Assembly (NCBI GenBank): GCA_019720755.1
Contig: CP081303.1
Span: forward strand, 1,798,001 to 1,862,000
Source of the DNA: Prolixibacteraceae bacterium
GTDB taxonomy: Bacteria > Bacteroidota > Bacteroidia > Bacteroidales > Prolixibacteraceae
Direction of reading: 5' to 3'
DNA: 64,000 bases
The position numbers were made by a program, and so were the translations under genes. The notes beneath the pieces are model-generated. The model saw nothing but the letters and a program-made list of their open reading frames with translations. It was not told the origin of the DNA and searched no databases. Of this stretch, positions 28,755 through 40,266 are shown piece by piece (positions within the stretch are counted from its first letter, which is position 1; every line of letters begins with the position of its first letter).

Positions 28755-31292
28755 ATGAATTCAGACTTTTCCCAAGGAATCCAACATGTTCTATCTTATA
28801 GTAGAGAGGAAGCGATTCGTTTAGGTAACGACTATATTGGAACAGAGCACCTTTTTCTAGGGTTACTAAAAGAGGGCACATTATCTTCAATTCTTCTAGA
28901 AATGGGAGTAAATATTCAAGAAGTAAGAGAGAGTATTGAATCGAGTATCCGCAAGGAGAAAAGTTTAGAAGAAAATACTCGTATTCATCTATTGAAAGAG
29001 ACCAATAAAGTTTTAAAAATAACACATCTAGAATCTAAGATATTATCTTCGAATGAGGTTCACACCGGACATCTTTTGCTCGCTATTTTAAAAGACAATG
29101 ACTTTCTTGTTACACAACTACTTAAGCACTATAGTGTCACCTACCATAATTTCAAGTCTAGGTATGAGATAACTAAATTTGATCGTTCACAGCAGGATAA
29201 TTTAGATCACAGTTATGACATCCAATCCTCTTTTTCTGATGATGACGATGATGACGATCTATTTGGCGGAAATCCTGAAAAACAACAATCATCGTTTTCT
29301 TCAGGGAAGAGTTCTTCTGCAGTCAAGTCTGAAACGCCTGTATTAGACAATTTTGGAGTTGACATTACCAAAGCCGCCGAAGAGAGAAGCCTCGATCCTA
29401 TTGTTGGACGAAAAGATGAAATCGAACGAATTGCACAAGTTTTAAGTAGAAGGAAAAAAAACAATCCTATTCTTATTGGAGAGCCAGGAGTCGGCAAGTC
29501 AGCCATAGTTGAAGGGTTAGCAATAAGAATTGTTGAAAGAAAAGTGTCAAGAATTCTTTTTGATAAGAGGGTTATCAGTTTAGATTTAGCTTCGATTGTT
29601 GCGGGAACCAAATACCGTGGACAATTCGAAGAACGAATGAAAGCGATCATTTCAGAACTTGCCAAGGTTGATAATGTAATTCTCTTTATAGACGAAATAC
29701 ACACTCTTGTTGGTGCTGGTGGTGCAACAGGATCATTGGATGCTGCCAACATTTTAAAACCCGCTTTAGCTCGTGGAGCAATTCAATGTATTGGTGCCAC
29801 GACTTTAGATGAATATCGTAATAATATTGAAAAAGACGGGGCATTAGAACGTCGTTTTCAAAAAGTTCTTGTGGAACCTACTTCAGCAGAAGAAACCATA
29901 GAGATCTTAAACAATATAAAAGAGAGATACGAAGACCATCACAATGTTCATTACACACAAGAAGCTATAGAATCATGTGTCTCTTTGACCAATCGTTACA
30001 TTTCAGATCGTCATCTCCCCGACAAGGCTATTGACGCATTGGATGAAACAGGCTCAAAAGTACACATTAATAATATCGTGGTTCCAGACTCTATTGTGGA
30101 GATGGAAAACAAAATAGAGCAAATACACAAAGAGAAAGTCGCAGCAGTTCACAACCAAGACTTTGAGTTAGCAGCACGTTATCGTGATACAGAGAAACAG
30201 CTACAAGAGGATCTTGAAAAGATGAAAATCAATTGGGAGAAAGAGCTTGAACAACATAGAGAGACTGTTACTGATGAGAATGTAGCGGAAGTGGTCTCAA
30301 TGATGTCTGGCATTCCAGTACAGCGTATTGCACAAGCCGAAGGAAAGAGACTAATTAATATGTCGAAAGACTTAAAAACCTCTATTATTGGGCAAGACGA
30401 TGCTATTATAAAGATTACTAAAGCAATTCAGCGTAATCGTGCAGGACTTAAAGATCCGAACAAACCAATAGGTTCTTTCATCTTCTTAGGTCCAACGGGT
30501 GTAGGTAAAACTAGATTAGCAAAAGTACTCGCCAATCATCTCTTTGACTCAACAGATGCTCTAGTTCGAATAGACATGAGTGAATATATGGAGAAATTCG
30601 CTGTATCTCGTCTTGTTGGAGCTCCTCCAGGATATGTTGGATACGAAGAAGGCGGACAGCTAACTGAAAAGGTTAGACGCAAACCATACTCTGTTATTTT
30701 ATTAGATGAAATAGAGAAAGCCCATCCAGATGTTTTTAACCTACTACTTCAGGTATTAGATGAAGGACGTCTCACAGATAGTTTAGGTCGTAAAGTCGAT
30801 TTCCGAAATACGATTATCATTATGACCTCTAATATTGGATCTAGACAATTAAAAGATTTTGGTCAAGGAGTTGGATTCAATGTTCGCAATAGCAAAGAAG
30901 AAGAGAATGAGCACACAAAACATATCATACAGAAGGCTTTAAAACGTGCTTTTGCTCCAGAATTTTTGAATCGTGTAGATGACGTTGTGCTTTTCAACTC
31001 ATTAGGACAAGAAGATATATATAAAATTATAGATATTGAAATGCAAGGTCTATTAGACAGGGTCAAGGCTTTGGGATACTCATTAAACATATCAGAGAAA
31101 GCCAAACGATATATTGCAGAGAAAGGTTACGATCCTCAATTTGGTGCAAGACCTTTAAAACGAGCTATTCAGAAATATATAGAAGATGAGCTAGCTGAAG
31201 TGATCATTAAGACCGAGATACAAGAAGGAGAAGGTATTCATCTCACATTTAATGAGGAAGAGAAAACACTTGTATTCACCATTGACAAATAG
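28755..31292 (+). CDS. clpC: ClpC, ATP-dependent Clp protease ATP-binding subunit
   Basis: 845 residues with full architecture. The Clp N-domain comes first (two repeats, about 1-145), then a linker with an acidic DDDDDDD run near 160. AAA+ domain 1 has Walker A GEPGVGKS and Walker B FIDEIHTLVGAGG. A UVR-type coiled coil (EKVAAVHNQDFELAARYRD) follows. AAA+ domain 2 has GPTGVGKT and VILLDEIEKAHP. The C-terminal Clp D2-small domain is complete. It unfolds proteins for ClpP (not in the window) and is a general stress chaperone. Confidence 0.95.
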   Translation: MNSDFSQGIQHVLSYSREEAIRLGNDYIGTEHLFLGLLKEGTLSSILLEMGVNIQEVRESIESSIRKEKSLEENTRIHLLKETNKVLKITHLESKILSSNEVHTGHLLLAILKDNDFLVTQLLKHYSVTYHNFKSRYEITKFDRSQQDNLDHSYDIQSSFSDDDDDDDLFGGNPEKQQSSFSSGKSSSAVKSETPVLDNFGVDITKAAEERSLDPIVGRKDEIERIAQVLSRRKKNNPILIGEPGVGKSAIVEGLAIRIVERKVSRILFDKRVISLDLASIVAGTKYRGQFEERMKAIISELAKVDNVILFIDEIHTLVGAGGATGSLDAANILKPALARGAIQCIGATTLDEYRNNIEKDGALERRFQKVLVEPTSAEETIEILNNIKERYEDHHNVHYTQEAIESCVSLTNRYISDRHLPDKAIDALDETGSKVHINNIVVPDSIVEMENKIEQIHKEKVAAVHNQDFELAARYRDTEKQLQEDLEKMKINWEKELEQHRETVTDENVAEVVSMMSGIPVQRIAQAEGKRLINMSKDLKTSIIGQDDAIIKITKAIQRNRAGLKDPNKPIGSFIFLGPTGVGKTRLAKVLANHLFDSTDALVRIDMSEYMEKFAVSRLVGAPPGYVGYEEGGQLTEKVRRKPYSVILLDEIEKAHPDVFNLLLQVLDEGRLTDSLGRKVDFRNTIIIMTSNIGSRQLKDFGQGVGFNVRNSKEEENEHTKHIIQKALKRAFAPEFLNRVDDVVLFNSLGQEDIYKIIDIEMQGLLDRVKALGYSLNISEKAKRYIAEKGYDPQFGARPLKRAIQKYIEDELAEVIIKTEIQEGEGIHLTFNEEEKTLVFTIDK

Positions 31293-31308
31293 TCTTCTTA
31301 AAAGAAGG

Positions 31309-31376
31309 ATATTAACTATATTAAAAAAGCGATCTTTCCGAACTACGAAAGATCGCTTTTTTAATATAGTTAATAT
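31309..31376. terminator. Bidirectional terminator with a perfect 30-bp inverted repeat
   Basis: 31309-31338 is exactly complementary to 31347-31376, with an 8-nt loop. It contains A6 and T6 tracts either side of a GCGATCTTTC core. It sits between the clpC stop and the mazG stop and serves both converging genes. Confidence 0.85.
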
Positions 31377-31378
31377 AG

Positions 31379-32161
31379 CTAGGCCTTATTCTTTGCCTCG
31401 TTCCATAATACATCCATCTCTTCTAAGCTCATATCACTTAGTTCTTTGTTACTATTAATAGCACTATTTTCAATATAATTAAAACGAGTAATGAATTTCT
31501 TATTCGTCTTTTCTAATGCCAAATTCGGATCCACACCGTAAAGTCTAGCAGCATTAATAACAGAAAACAAAAGGTCTCCAAACTCCCCCTCAAGAGCCTT
31601 TTGGTTCTTATGATCCATCTCTACTTGCACCTCCTGCAACTCTTCATGGACTTTTTCCCATACATCCTCTTTTTTATCCCAATCAAACCCAACATTACGA
31701 GCTTTCTCTTGGATTCTAGATGCCTTAATAAGTGGCGGCAAAGATTTCGGAACCCCCTCTAAGACTCTTTTATTTCCACCTTTCTCTTTCAATTTTAGTT
31801 TCTCCCAGTTTTGAAGTACTTGCTCCTCACCCTCCACTACCGTATCACTAAAAATATGAGGATGACGGAAAATTAATTTTTCCACCAAAGAATCAACGAC
31901 ATCCGCAAAGTTAAACCAGTTTTTTTCATCACCCATTTTGGCATAAAAGACGATATGCAACAAGACATCCCCTAACTCTTTTTTTATATCATCAGGATTC
32001 TCTTCACCAATCGCGTCTACTAACTCATAAACCTCCTCAATTGTCAAGCTCTTCATTGAATCAAAAGTTTGTTTACGATCCCATGGACACTCTACTCTTA
32101 ATCGATCTAAGACATCTAATAATTTCGAAAGAGAAGCACTTTCTTTATCTCTTGTCACCAT
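31379..32161 (-). CDS. mazG: Nucleoside triphosphate pyrophosphohydrolase MazG
   Basis: 260 residues, two-domain MazG. The first domain has the CPWDRKQTFDS start and the metal-binding EExxE-type motif (EEVYELVDAI...ELGDVLLH). The second is a similar repeat (LQEVQVEM...EGEFGDLLFSVINAARLYG). It hydrolyses NTPs to NMP plus pyrophosphate, cleaning nucleotide pools and influencing ppGpp (family knowledge). It is transcribed alone, divergent from phoH. Confidence 0.93.
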   Translation of the reverse strand: MVTRDKESASLSKLLDVLDRLRVECPWDRKQTFDSMKSLTIEEVYELVDAIGEENPDDIKKELGDVLLHIVFYAKMGDEKNWFNFADVVDSLVEKLIFRHPHIFSDTVVEGEEQVLQNWEKLKLKEKGGNKRVLEGVPKSLPPLIKASRIQEKARNVGFDWDKKEDVWEKVHEELQEVQVEMDHKNQKALEGEFGDLLFSVINAARLYGVDPNLALEKTNKKFITRFNYIENSAINSNKELSDMSLEEMDVLWNEAKNKA

Positions 32162-32187
32162 AATGTTGCTTTAATGTTACGTTTTAT

Positions 32188-32250
32188 CAAAGGTACACTA
32201 TTCTTATTCCTTACGATGGAATAATTCACAAAAATATTTCGTTAAATTTG
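32188..32250. promoter_or_regulatory. Divergent promoter elements of mazG and phoH
   Basis: On the minus strand TACCTTTG (32188-32195) lies 26 nt before mazG. On the plus strand TAAATTTG (32243-32250) lies 24 nt before phoH. Both match TAnnTTTG exactly. The -33 partners are not clear. Confidence 0.45.
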
Positions 32251-32274
32251 TCGTAGATCTTTTGAGAAGAATAT

Positions 32275-33225
32275 ATGACAGATATAGTACAAACAACTAT
32301 TGCTATTGAAGATCCTTCCACTCTATGGGGGATAAACAATGCATACTTAGAATTACTTAAAGCGCATTTTCATGATATCAGAATCACATCAAGAGGAAAT
32401 GAACTTAAGCTAAAAGGAGATACAGCACTCATAGAAAAGTGCGTCACGGTAATCCATAGACTCCAAAAAATTATCAATGATAAAGGGATTATTCGTAAAC
32501 ATGATCTGTTAGACTTAATAGAAAAGCCCGATTCAGAACATGAGACTTCCTTTAAGCCTAATCATATAGGATATACCTATTTAGGAAAACCCATACTTCC
32601 TCAGAGTCGCAATCAACAACTTTTGGTTGAATCCATACTAAAAGAAGATCTATCTTTTGCCATTGGTCCTGCAGGAAGTGGAAAGACGTACCTTTCTATT
32701 GCCATGGCAGTACAACTATTGAAGTCAAATCAAGTACGCAAAATAATACTTTGCCGACCAGCAGTTGAAGCTGGGGAAAACTTAGGTTTTCTTCCAGGAG
32801 ATTTGAAGGAAAAGATTGATCCTTTTTTACAACCACTATACGATGCATTACAAGAGATGCTTTCACCCAAAAAGCTCAATGAACTAATGCAAGACGGGGT
32901 AATTCAGATCTCTCCATTGGCTTATATGAGAGGTCGTACCTTAAAAGATGCTTGTGTTATCCTTGATGAAGCACAAAATGCAACCCATTCTCAACTAAAA
33001 ATGTTTTTAACTAGAATGGGACCTACTTCAAAATATATCGTCACCGGAGACATTACCCAGATTGACCTACCCAGAAACCAAAAATCTGGTCTCCGTGATA
33101 CAATCACTGCTTTGGAGAATATTCCAGAGATTGGAGTAGTTAATTTAGCCCAAGTGGATATTGTCCGTCACCCACTTGTTAAAAAAATAGTGGACGCTTT
33201 AGACAATCCAAAATCCAATGTTTAA
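32275..33225 (+). CDS. phoH: PhoH family ATPase
   Basis: 316 residues. An N-terminal KH-like segment precedes the P-loop GPAGSGKT (about 138-145) and Walker B CVILDEAQN. GDITQIDLPR is the usual sensor-like motif. PhoH-like proteins are cytoplasmic RNA/nucleotide ATPases, often linked to phosphate starvation and rRNA handling. Their exact role is debated. It lies 18 bp before purC and is probably in the same transcript. Confidence 0.92.
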   Translation: MTDIVQTTIAIEDPSTLWGINNAYLELLKAHFHDIRITSRGNELKLKGDTALIEKCVTVIHRLQKIINDKGIIRKHDLLDLIEKPDSEHETSFKPNHIGYTYLGKPILPQSRNQQLLVESILKEDLSFAIGPAGSGKTYLSIAMAVQLLKSNQVRKIILCRPAVEAGENLGFLPGDLKEKIDPFLQPLYDALQEMLSPKKLNELMQDGVIQISPLAYMRGRTLKDACVILDEAQNATHSQLKMFLTRMGPTSKYIVTGDITQIDLPRNQKSGLRDTITALENIPEIGVVNLAQVDIVRHPLVKKIVDALDNPKSNV

Positions 33226-33243
33226 TAAATAAAAAATTCACAG

Positions 33244-34194
33244 ATGAAAGACCAATTAGTTAAGTCCGATTTCAATTTCCCAAATCAACAGTCCGTATAT
33301 CATGGAAAAGTGCGTGATGTGTATGACCTAGGGGATGATTATCTATTGATGATTGTTTCGGATCGTATTTCAGCCTTTGATGTAGTTCTACCTACAGGGA
33401 TACCTTATAAGGGGGAAGTTCTAAACTTAATTGCCTCTAAATTCCTTGATGCTACAGCTGATATCGTACCCAATTGGAAAATAAATACTCCTGACCCAGC
33501 AGTTACCTTTGGTTATAAATGTGAGCCTTTTAAAGTAGAGATGGTAATTAGAGGTTACTTAACAGGACATGCTTGGAGAGAGTATAAGTCAGGAAAAAGG
33601 AGTCTTTGTGGTATCCCCCTTCCAGATGGGATGAAAGAGAATCAGAAATTTGATAAGCCTATTATCACCCCAACAACCAAAGCAGATGTAGGCCATGATG
33701 AAGATATTTCGAAAGAGGATATTATTGCTCAAGGTTTAGTCACTAAAGAGGATTACGAAGCATTAGAGCAATATACCTATCAACTTTTTGAAAGAGGTTC
33801 AGAGATTGCTGATAATAATGGACTTATCCTAGTAGATACTAAATACGAATTTGGGAAAAAAGATGGTAAGATCATACTAATCGACGAAATTCACACTCCA
33901 GATTCATCTCGTTACTTCTATGCCAACACTTATCAAGATAATTTTGATCAAGGAAAAGCACAAAAGCAGTTATCTAAAGAATTTGTTCGCCAATGGTTAA
34001 TCGAAAATGATTTCCAAGGACGTGATGGGGATACTTTACCTGAATTTACTTCTGAATTTGTATCACAAGTATCAGAACGTTATATCGAACTATATGAATA
34101 TATTACAGGAGATAAATTTGTTCGTTCAGACATCTCAGATGTTGCCAAACGAATTGAAACAAATGTAAACACTTATCTAAGTAAATTAGATTAA
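33244..34194 (+). CDS. purC: Phosphoribosylaminoimidazole-succinocarboxamide synthase
   Basis: 316 residues, the longer SAICAR synthetase form. Family blocks include [31 protein letters not shown], [20 protein letters not shown] and [12 protein letters not shown]. It joins aspartate to CAIR using ATP in de novo purine synthesis. The gene is intact with an internal terminator after it. The purine ring precursor AIR is also the substrate of ThiC, encoded by the next operon. Confidence 0.96.
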   Translation: MKDQLVKSDFNFPNQQSVYHGKVRDVYDLGDDYLLMIVSDRISAFDVVLPTGIPYKGEVLNLIASKFLDATADIVPNWKINTPDPAVTFGYKCEPFKVEMVIRGYLTGHAWREYKSGKRSLCGIPLPDGMKENQKFDKPIITPTTKADVGHDEDISKEDIIAQGLVTKEDYEALEQYTYQLFERGSEIADNNGLILVDTKYEFGKKDGKIILIDEIHTPDSSRYFYANTYQDNFDQGKAQKQLSKEFVRQWLIENDFQGRDGDTLPEFTSEFVSQVSERYIELYEYITGDKFVRSDISDVAKRIETNVNTYLSKLD

Positions 34195-34215
34195 ATATCT
34201 CTATATAGATAGTCT

Positions 34216-34247
34216 AAAAAGGAGTCTTTTGCGAAAGGCTCCTTTTT
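34216..34247 (+). terminator. Intrinsic terminator of phoH-purC
   Basis: A 14-bp stem with one wobble (34216-34229 with 34234-34247), GCG-containing loop, and T9 at the 3' side. Confidence 0.85.
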
Positions 34248-34265
34248 TTTTGATTTATTTTTATG

Positions 34266-34273
34266 TACATTTG
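34266..34273 (+). promoter_or_regulatory. -7 promoter element of the thiamin operon
   Basis: TACATTTG matches TAnnTTTG exactly and ends 10 nt before the riboswitch, which places the transcription start at its 5' edge. Confidence 0.6.
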
Positions 34274-34283
34274 AAATAATATT

Positions 34284-34363
34284 AACAGGGGGGTGCCTAA
34301 AATACAGGCTGAGATCATACCCATAACCTGATCCAGATAATACTGGCGTAGGTAATATGTTAA
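34284..34363 (+). ncRNA. TPP riboswitch (THI element)
   Basis: The conserved parts occur in order: GGGGTGCC, GGCTGAGAT, ATACCC, AACCTGATC, the CCAG...CTGG stem, and GCGTAGGTAA. AACA at the 5' edge can pair with TGTT at the 3' edge to close P1. It should bind thiamin diphosphate and lower expression of the eight genes downstream. The following 55 nt contain an AGCAC (34363-34367)/GTGCT pairing around an inner hairpin, a possible expression platform acting before thiS. Confidence 0.95.
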
Positions 34364-34420
34364 GCACATACTCTTCTCAACACCGTTACGTTGAAGTGCT
34401 CCCTATAATTATAACTTATC

Positions 34421-34621
34421 ATGAAAATACTATTTAATGGTAATAGTATGAAAATCGATGTATTAACCAATATACATGATCTTCTCTCCATGTATCAGAT
34501 CGAACTCCAAGGCATTGCTGTCGCAATTAATCAAAGATTATGTCCCAAGACAGAGTGGGGAGAAACCTATCTGCAAGAAGGAGATTCTATTCTCATCATT
34601 CAGGCCACTCAAGGAGGATAA
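34421..34621 (+). CDS. thiS: Sulfur carrier protein ThiS
   Basis: 66 residues, ubiquitin-like beta-grasp size, ending in the obligatory Gly-Gly (QATQGG). The C-terminal glycine is adenylated by ThiF and converted to a thiocarboxylate, the sulfur donor for thiazole formation by ThiG. The start at 34421 lies 58 nt after the riboswitch. It is the first gene of the operon, and a gap of 85 nt separates it from thiC. Confidence 0.93.
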   Translation: MKILFNGNSMKIDVLTNIHDLLSMYQIELQGIAVAINQRLCPKTEWGETYLQEGDSILIIQATQGG

Positions 34622-34694
34622 TAACCTATTTTTTAAAGGAATACAGATAAATCAGCAACAACGTTTTTTGCTGAAATGGAATTATACACCCTAA

Positions 34695-36443
<1,749 letters not shown>

Positions 36444-36449
36444 CAATAG

Positions 36450-37037
36450 ATGAAATGGACAGTTATAAGCCCAGCCCAATGGCTTGAAAATGAAAAAGAA
36501 CTTTATGCATTCCTATTCTCCTTGGGGATAGATTTTATTCGCATACGCAAGCCCAATCATAGGGCTTGCGATATGAATAATTTCCTTACGACAATACCAA
36601 AAGAGATACATCATAAATGTATTGTTCATCACCCAGAGTGTAATATGGATCCCTTTCCCAACATAGGAATTCATAGATCTCAACCACAACCGAATGATTT
36701 GAATAATGGAAGAATCCTATCATCCAACCTACATTTCATCCATGAGTTGTCTAAAGTGACAGCATGTGATCAAGTATTGGTAAGTCCTATTTTTGATAGT
36801 ATAAGCAAAACAAACTACCACTCTCAGTGGAATGCTTCTACCCTCTCCTTTATAAAGGAACACAATCAAATCGATTGGATTGCATTAGGAGGTATTGCCA
36901 TAGGACGAGAACAAGAACTTCTAGATATGGGATTCAAACATGCTGCATTGATGGGAGCACTATGGTCGAATACCATAATTGGAAAGGATATCCACTACGG
37001 AGAGCTAAAATTGAGATTAAAAGATATTCTGTCATGA
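36450..37037 (+). CDS. ThiE/TenI-like protein (possible thiazole tautomerase)
   Basis: 195 residues with the same order of blocks as ThiE but altered. FIRIRKPN stands where ThiE has QLRxK, IVHH replaces IIND, GIHRSQ replaces GVHLGQ, and VSPIFDSISKT stands in the phosphate-loop position. It ends with IALGGI and a short helix. Because a more canonical ThiE follows, this paralogue may be a TenI-type thiazole tautomerase or a diverged synthase. Which one cannot be decided from sequence alone. Its stop overlaps the next start by 4 bp (ATGA). Confidence 0.7.
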   Translation: MKWTVISPAQWLENEKELYAFLFSLGIDFIRIRKPNHRACDMNNFLTTIPKEIHHKCIVHHPECNMDPFPNIGIHRSQPQPNDLNNGRILSSNLHFIHELSKVTACDQVLVSPIFDSISKTNYHSQWNASTLSFIKEHNQIDWIALGGIAIGREQELLDMGFKHAALMGALWSNTIIGKDIHYGELKLRLKDILS

Positions 37038-37681
37038 AAGTAGATACAAATAAGTTTCGATTACAGTTCATTACTCATGGCAAAACAGCCGATGAGATTT
37101 TAGAGCAAGTAGCATCAGTACTTCACGGTGGAGGACGATGGATACAGTTTCGGATGAAAGAGATTGACAATGATTCGTTTATCTCTATTGCGAAAGAGAT
37201 AAAAAAGATGACCGATAAATATGATGCAACATTCATTATCAATGATCATGTTTCTGTCGCAAAAGAAATTGGTGCTTCAGGAGTTCATATCGGAATGAAC
37301 GATACCTCCCCTGCAAAAGCTCGAGAAATACTTGGAGACTCCTTTATTATCGGTGGAACTGCAAACACTTTAACAACGATTAAAGAGATCGAACAGCATG
37401 TAGACTATATTGGTCTTGGACCTTATCGCTATACTTCTACTAAAAAGAACCTGAGTGCAATTTTAGGACTTGATGGATATAAACGCATCTATGATGAATG
37501 GAGTGGATGGCAACAAACACCAATCGTAGCTATTGGGGGAATAGAGTATAACGACCTATCCCCTCTTTTGTCATCCTCAATACAGGGGATCGCAGTATCA
37601 AGTTCAATAATTAAATCAAAAACAATCACTAAAGAGACATTAAAATGGATCCAAAAAATATCATTCACAACAATCAACTAA
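37034..37681 (+). CDS. thiE: Thiamin phosphate synthase
   Basis: 215 residues from the ATG at 37034. This start overlaps the preceding stop as ATGA; an upstream in-frame ATG at 36827 would overlap the previous gene by 210 bp and has no homology, so it is rejected. Motifs are [34 protein letters not shown] and the C-terminal AIGGI and AVSSSI. It joins HMP-PP and thiazole phosphate to give thiamin phosphate. It overlaps thiG by 37 bp. Confidence 0.9.
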   Translation: MKVDTNKFRLQFITHGKTADEILEQVASVLHGGGRWIQFRMKEIDNDSFISIAKEIKKMTDKYDATFIINDHVSVAKEIGASGVHIGMNDTSPAKAREILGDSFIIGGTANTLTTIKEIEQHVDYIGLGPYRYTSTKKNLSAILGLDGYKRIYDEWSGWQQTPIVAIGGIEYNDLSPLLSSSIQGIAVSSSIIKSKTITKETLKWIQKISFTTIN

Positions 37682-38445
37682 CCATTGCAAATAAGTCTTT
37701 TAGATCACGACTTTTTGTTGGAACAGGAAAATATAGTTCTAATGAAGTAATGGAAGAATCCATTCTAGCTTCTCATTCCGAACTAGTTACGATGGCATTA
37801 AAAAGAGTTGACTTAGACAAAAAAGGTGCAGATGATATCCTAAAGCACCTCAATCACCCACACATCCATCTTCTACCAAATACTTCAGGGGTAAGAGATG
37901 CAGAAGAGGCAATCTTCGCTGCCATGATGGCAAGAGAAGCATTGGGCACAAACTGGGTTAAGCTAGAAATTCATCCAAATCCTAGACACCTACTTCCCGA
38001 TGCATTCGAAACTGTGAAAGCATCCAAACAACTAGTAAAAGAGGGATTTGTCGTTTTGCCTTATATCATTGCAGATCCTATTACCTGTAAACGCCTTGAA
38101 GAGGTTGGTTGCCAAGCAGTAATGCCTCTAGCCTCTGCAATAGGCACCAATCAAGGAGTTACAAATATGCAGATGCTGCAGTATATCATAGAGCAAAGCA
38201 ATGTCCCTGTAATTATTGACGCAGGACTAGGTGCCCCTTCACATGCAGCCAAGGCGATGGAAATGGGTGCAGATGCCTGTCTGGTAAACACTGCTATTGC
38301 AAACAGTAAAGACCCTGTGAAGATGGCACTAGCTTTCCACTTAGCAATAGAATCTGGAAGAATGGCTTATGAAAGCAAATTGGCTACAAGTCATACACTG
38401 AATGCCAAAGCAACCTCCCCACTTACCTCATTTTTGGAACGATGA
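37645..38445 (+). CDS. thiG: Thiazole synthase ThiG
   Basis: 266 residues, full length. GTGKY near residue 26, [34 protein letters not shown], and [11 protein letters not shown] give a typical (beta/alpha)8 barrel. The lysine in VKLEIHP is expected to form the Schiff base with the deoxyxylulose phosphate substrate. With ThiS thiocarboxylate and dehydroglycine from ThiH it forms the thiazole ring. The start lies inside thiE. No later ATG fits the N-terminus. Confidence 0.95.
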   Translation: MDPKNIIHNNQLTIANKSFRSRLFVGTGKYSSNEVMEESILASHSELVTMALKRVDLDKKGADDILKHLNHPHIHLLPNTSGVRDAEEAIFAAMMAREALGTNWVKLEIHPNPRHLLPDAFETVKASKQLVKEGFVVLPYIIADPITCKRLEEVGCQAVMPLASAIGTNQGVTNMQMLQYIIEQSNVPVIIDAGLGAPSHAAKAMEMGADACLVNTAIANSKDPVKMALAFHLAIESGRMAYESKLATSHTLNAKATSPLTSFLER

Positions 38446-39605
38446 AAAACAACAAAGAGACTTTCTACAACAAACTACAGAAACATTCTTGGGATGACAT
38501 CAAAAAAAGGACACAAGACTATACTGAGAAAGAGGTCATTGAGGCACTGAACCATTCCAAACCTACTATTGATCACTTTGGAGCACTCATCTCTAAAGCA
38601 GCACTTCCCTACTTGGAAGAGATGGCATATTTAAGTCAACAAAAAACACAACAACGTTTCGGAAAGACGATGCAGTTGTATATCCCCATGTATTTATCAA
38701 ATTACTGCTCTAATGGTTGTATCTATTGTGGGTTCAATGCCAAGAATGATATTCCGAGAAAACGTTTGGATGTACAAGAGATTACCGAAGAAGCAGACCA
38801 TATACTGAAATTAGGAATACGAAACCTTCTTTTGGTTACAGGAGAAGATAATCGCAATTTCTCTACTAAAGATCTAGTCCATGCAGTAAAAATATTGGTT
38901 CCACTATTCGATCAAATCTCTATCGAAGTTCAACCGATGAGTATCGAAGATTATAAAACACTCAACGAGGCAGGGGTACATTCTGTATATGTCTATCAAG
39001 AGACCTATAACGAACTTATATACCCAGACTATCATCCATTTGGACAAAAACGAAAATTCCAATATCGTTTAGAGACTCCAGAACGAATTGCAGAAGCAGG
39101 AATACACAAAGTAGGCCTTGGTGTACTTCTAGGACTAGACGATTGGCGAACGGAAGCTATTTTACTTGCTGGACATCTACATTACCTGGAGAAACATTAT
39201 TGGAAAACAGTTTACAGCCTCTCTTTTCCACGCCTTCGTCCAAATGAAGGTCATTTTGAACCTAAAAATCCAATTTCTGATACAGAACTACTTCAACTAA
39301 TTTGTGCTTTCCGTATATATAATCCTTTTGTTGAGTTAGCGCTATCTACCCGCGAATCAGCTTTTTTCAGAGACCATCTTATATCACTTGGAATCACCTC
39401 CATGAGTGCAGGATCTAAAACAGAACCAGGAGGCTATAGTCACGAAGACAAGGCTCTAAAGCAGTTTGAGATAGAAGACTCAAGGACTGTAGATGAAGTA
39501 GTTAAATCTATTCAACAAGCTGGTTACGAGGCTGTATGGAAAGATTGGGATCATATTTTATCAGCAACCACTCAGAAAAAAGAGACTTATGCATCGATAC
39601 GATAG
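38442..39605 (+). CDS. thiH: 2-iminoacetate synthase ThiH (radical SAM)
   Basis: 387 residues. The radical SAM cluster motif CSNGCIYC (CxxxCxxC) is near residues 87-94 in [16 protein letters not shown]. The C-terminal biotin-thiamin-synthase-associated region is present ([11 protein letters not shown]). It cleaves tyrosine to dehydroglycine (2-iminoacetate) and p-cresol for the thiazole ring, the anaerobic alternative to ThiO, which fits an oxygen-poor life style. It overlaps thiG by 4 bp and thiF by 17 bp. Confidence 0.95.
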   Translation: MKNNKETFYNKLQKHSWDDIKKRTQDYTEKEVIEALNHSKPTIDHFGALISKAALPYLEEMAYLSQQKTQQRFGKTMQLYIPMYLSNYCSNGCIYCGFNAKNDIPRKRLDVQEITEEADHILKLGIRNLLLVTGEDNRNFSTKDLVHAVKILVPLFDQISIEVQPMSIEDYKTLNEAGVHSVYVYQETYNELIYPDYHPFGQKRKFQYRLETPERIAEAGIHKVGLGVLLGLDDWRTEAILLAGHLHYLEKHYWKTVYSLSFPRLRPNEGHFEPKNPISDTELLQLICAFRIYNPFVELALSTRESAFFRDHLISLGITSMSAGSKTEPGGYSHEDKALKQFEIEDSRTVDEVVKSIQQAGYEAVWKDWDHILSATTQKKETYASIR

Positions 39606-40266
39606 ACATTTTGAACTTTCAGATTTTACAAATCACGATCAAGAGAAGCTTAAGAATGCTTCTCTTTTAATCGTTGGTGCTGGGGGGCTAGGTAGTCCTC
39701 TCTTCTCGTATCTTATAGGTGCTGGAATTGGTAAAATAACCATTTATGAACCTGACACTGTATCCTATAGTAATCTTCATAGACAAACCATATACAGTAC
39801 AGAAGATGTTGGAAAATTAAAATCTGAGATATGTGAAGCAGAAGCAAGAAAAAAGAACACAGACTGTGTTCTCATTGCAATTTCAGAATATTTTGCATTA
39901 GATACAGTTCCAATCGGTTTCTTTGATCTCATAATAGCTTCTCCTGATAATTACGATGCAAGAATTGCTGCGGATCAATTTGCAGCAAAACATCACATCC
40001 CAATCATTCATGGAGCAGTACAAGAGTATCAGGGATATTTAATGATCCTCGAATCACATAGTAGTTTGAGATATAGAGATATTTTTCCTACTCCAATGGT
40101 CAAAACAAAACAAAGTAAAGGAATACTGGGACCTGTTGCTGGAATTATTGGAAGTCACATGGCACTTAAAGCAATACAGATACTTAGAGAAACAGAAAAC
40201 ATAAGTTCTACCCTTTGGGATTTTGACCTACTAGAGCTAAAGACATCTAAAATAGCATTATCATGA
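39589..40266 (+). CDS. thiF: ThiF/MoeB/HesA-family adenylyltransferase, atypical (no Cys-rich zinc site)
   Basis: 225 residues. The nucleotide loop IVGAGGLGSP (29-38) and the NLHRQTIYS segment with Arg65 are intact, as is the SPDNYDAR aspartate region. Unusually, only two cysteines exist (82 and 93). The two CxxC zinc pairs of ThiF are missing. In the GILGPVAGIIG region the position expected to hold the catalytic cysteine that forms an acyl disulfide with ThiS is occupied by Lys/Gln. It should still adenylate ThiS. It overlaps thiH by 17 bp and thiD by 4 bp. Confidence 0.87.
   Translation: MHRYDRHFELSDFTNHDQEKLKNASLLIVGAGGLGSPLFSYLIGAGIGKITIYEPDTVSYSNLHRQTIYSTEDVGKLKSEICEAEARKKNTDCVLIAISEYFALDTVPIGFFDLIIASPDNYDARIAADQFAAKHHIPIIHGAVQEYQGYLMILESHSSLRYRDIFPTPMVKTKQSKGILGPVAGIIGSHMALKAIQILRETENISSTLWDFDLLELKTSKIALS

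Noticed and set aside
36827-37033. Upstream extension of thiE
   Set aside because: It overlaps the ThiE-like gene and has no ThiE sequence; the ATGA overlap start at 37034 is far better.
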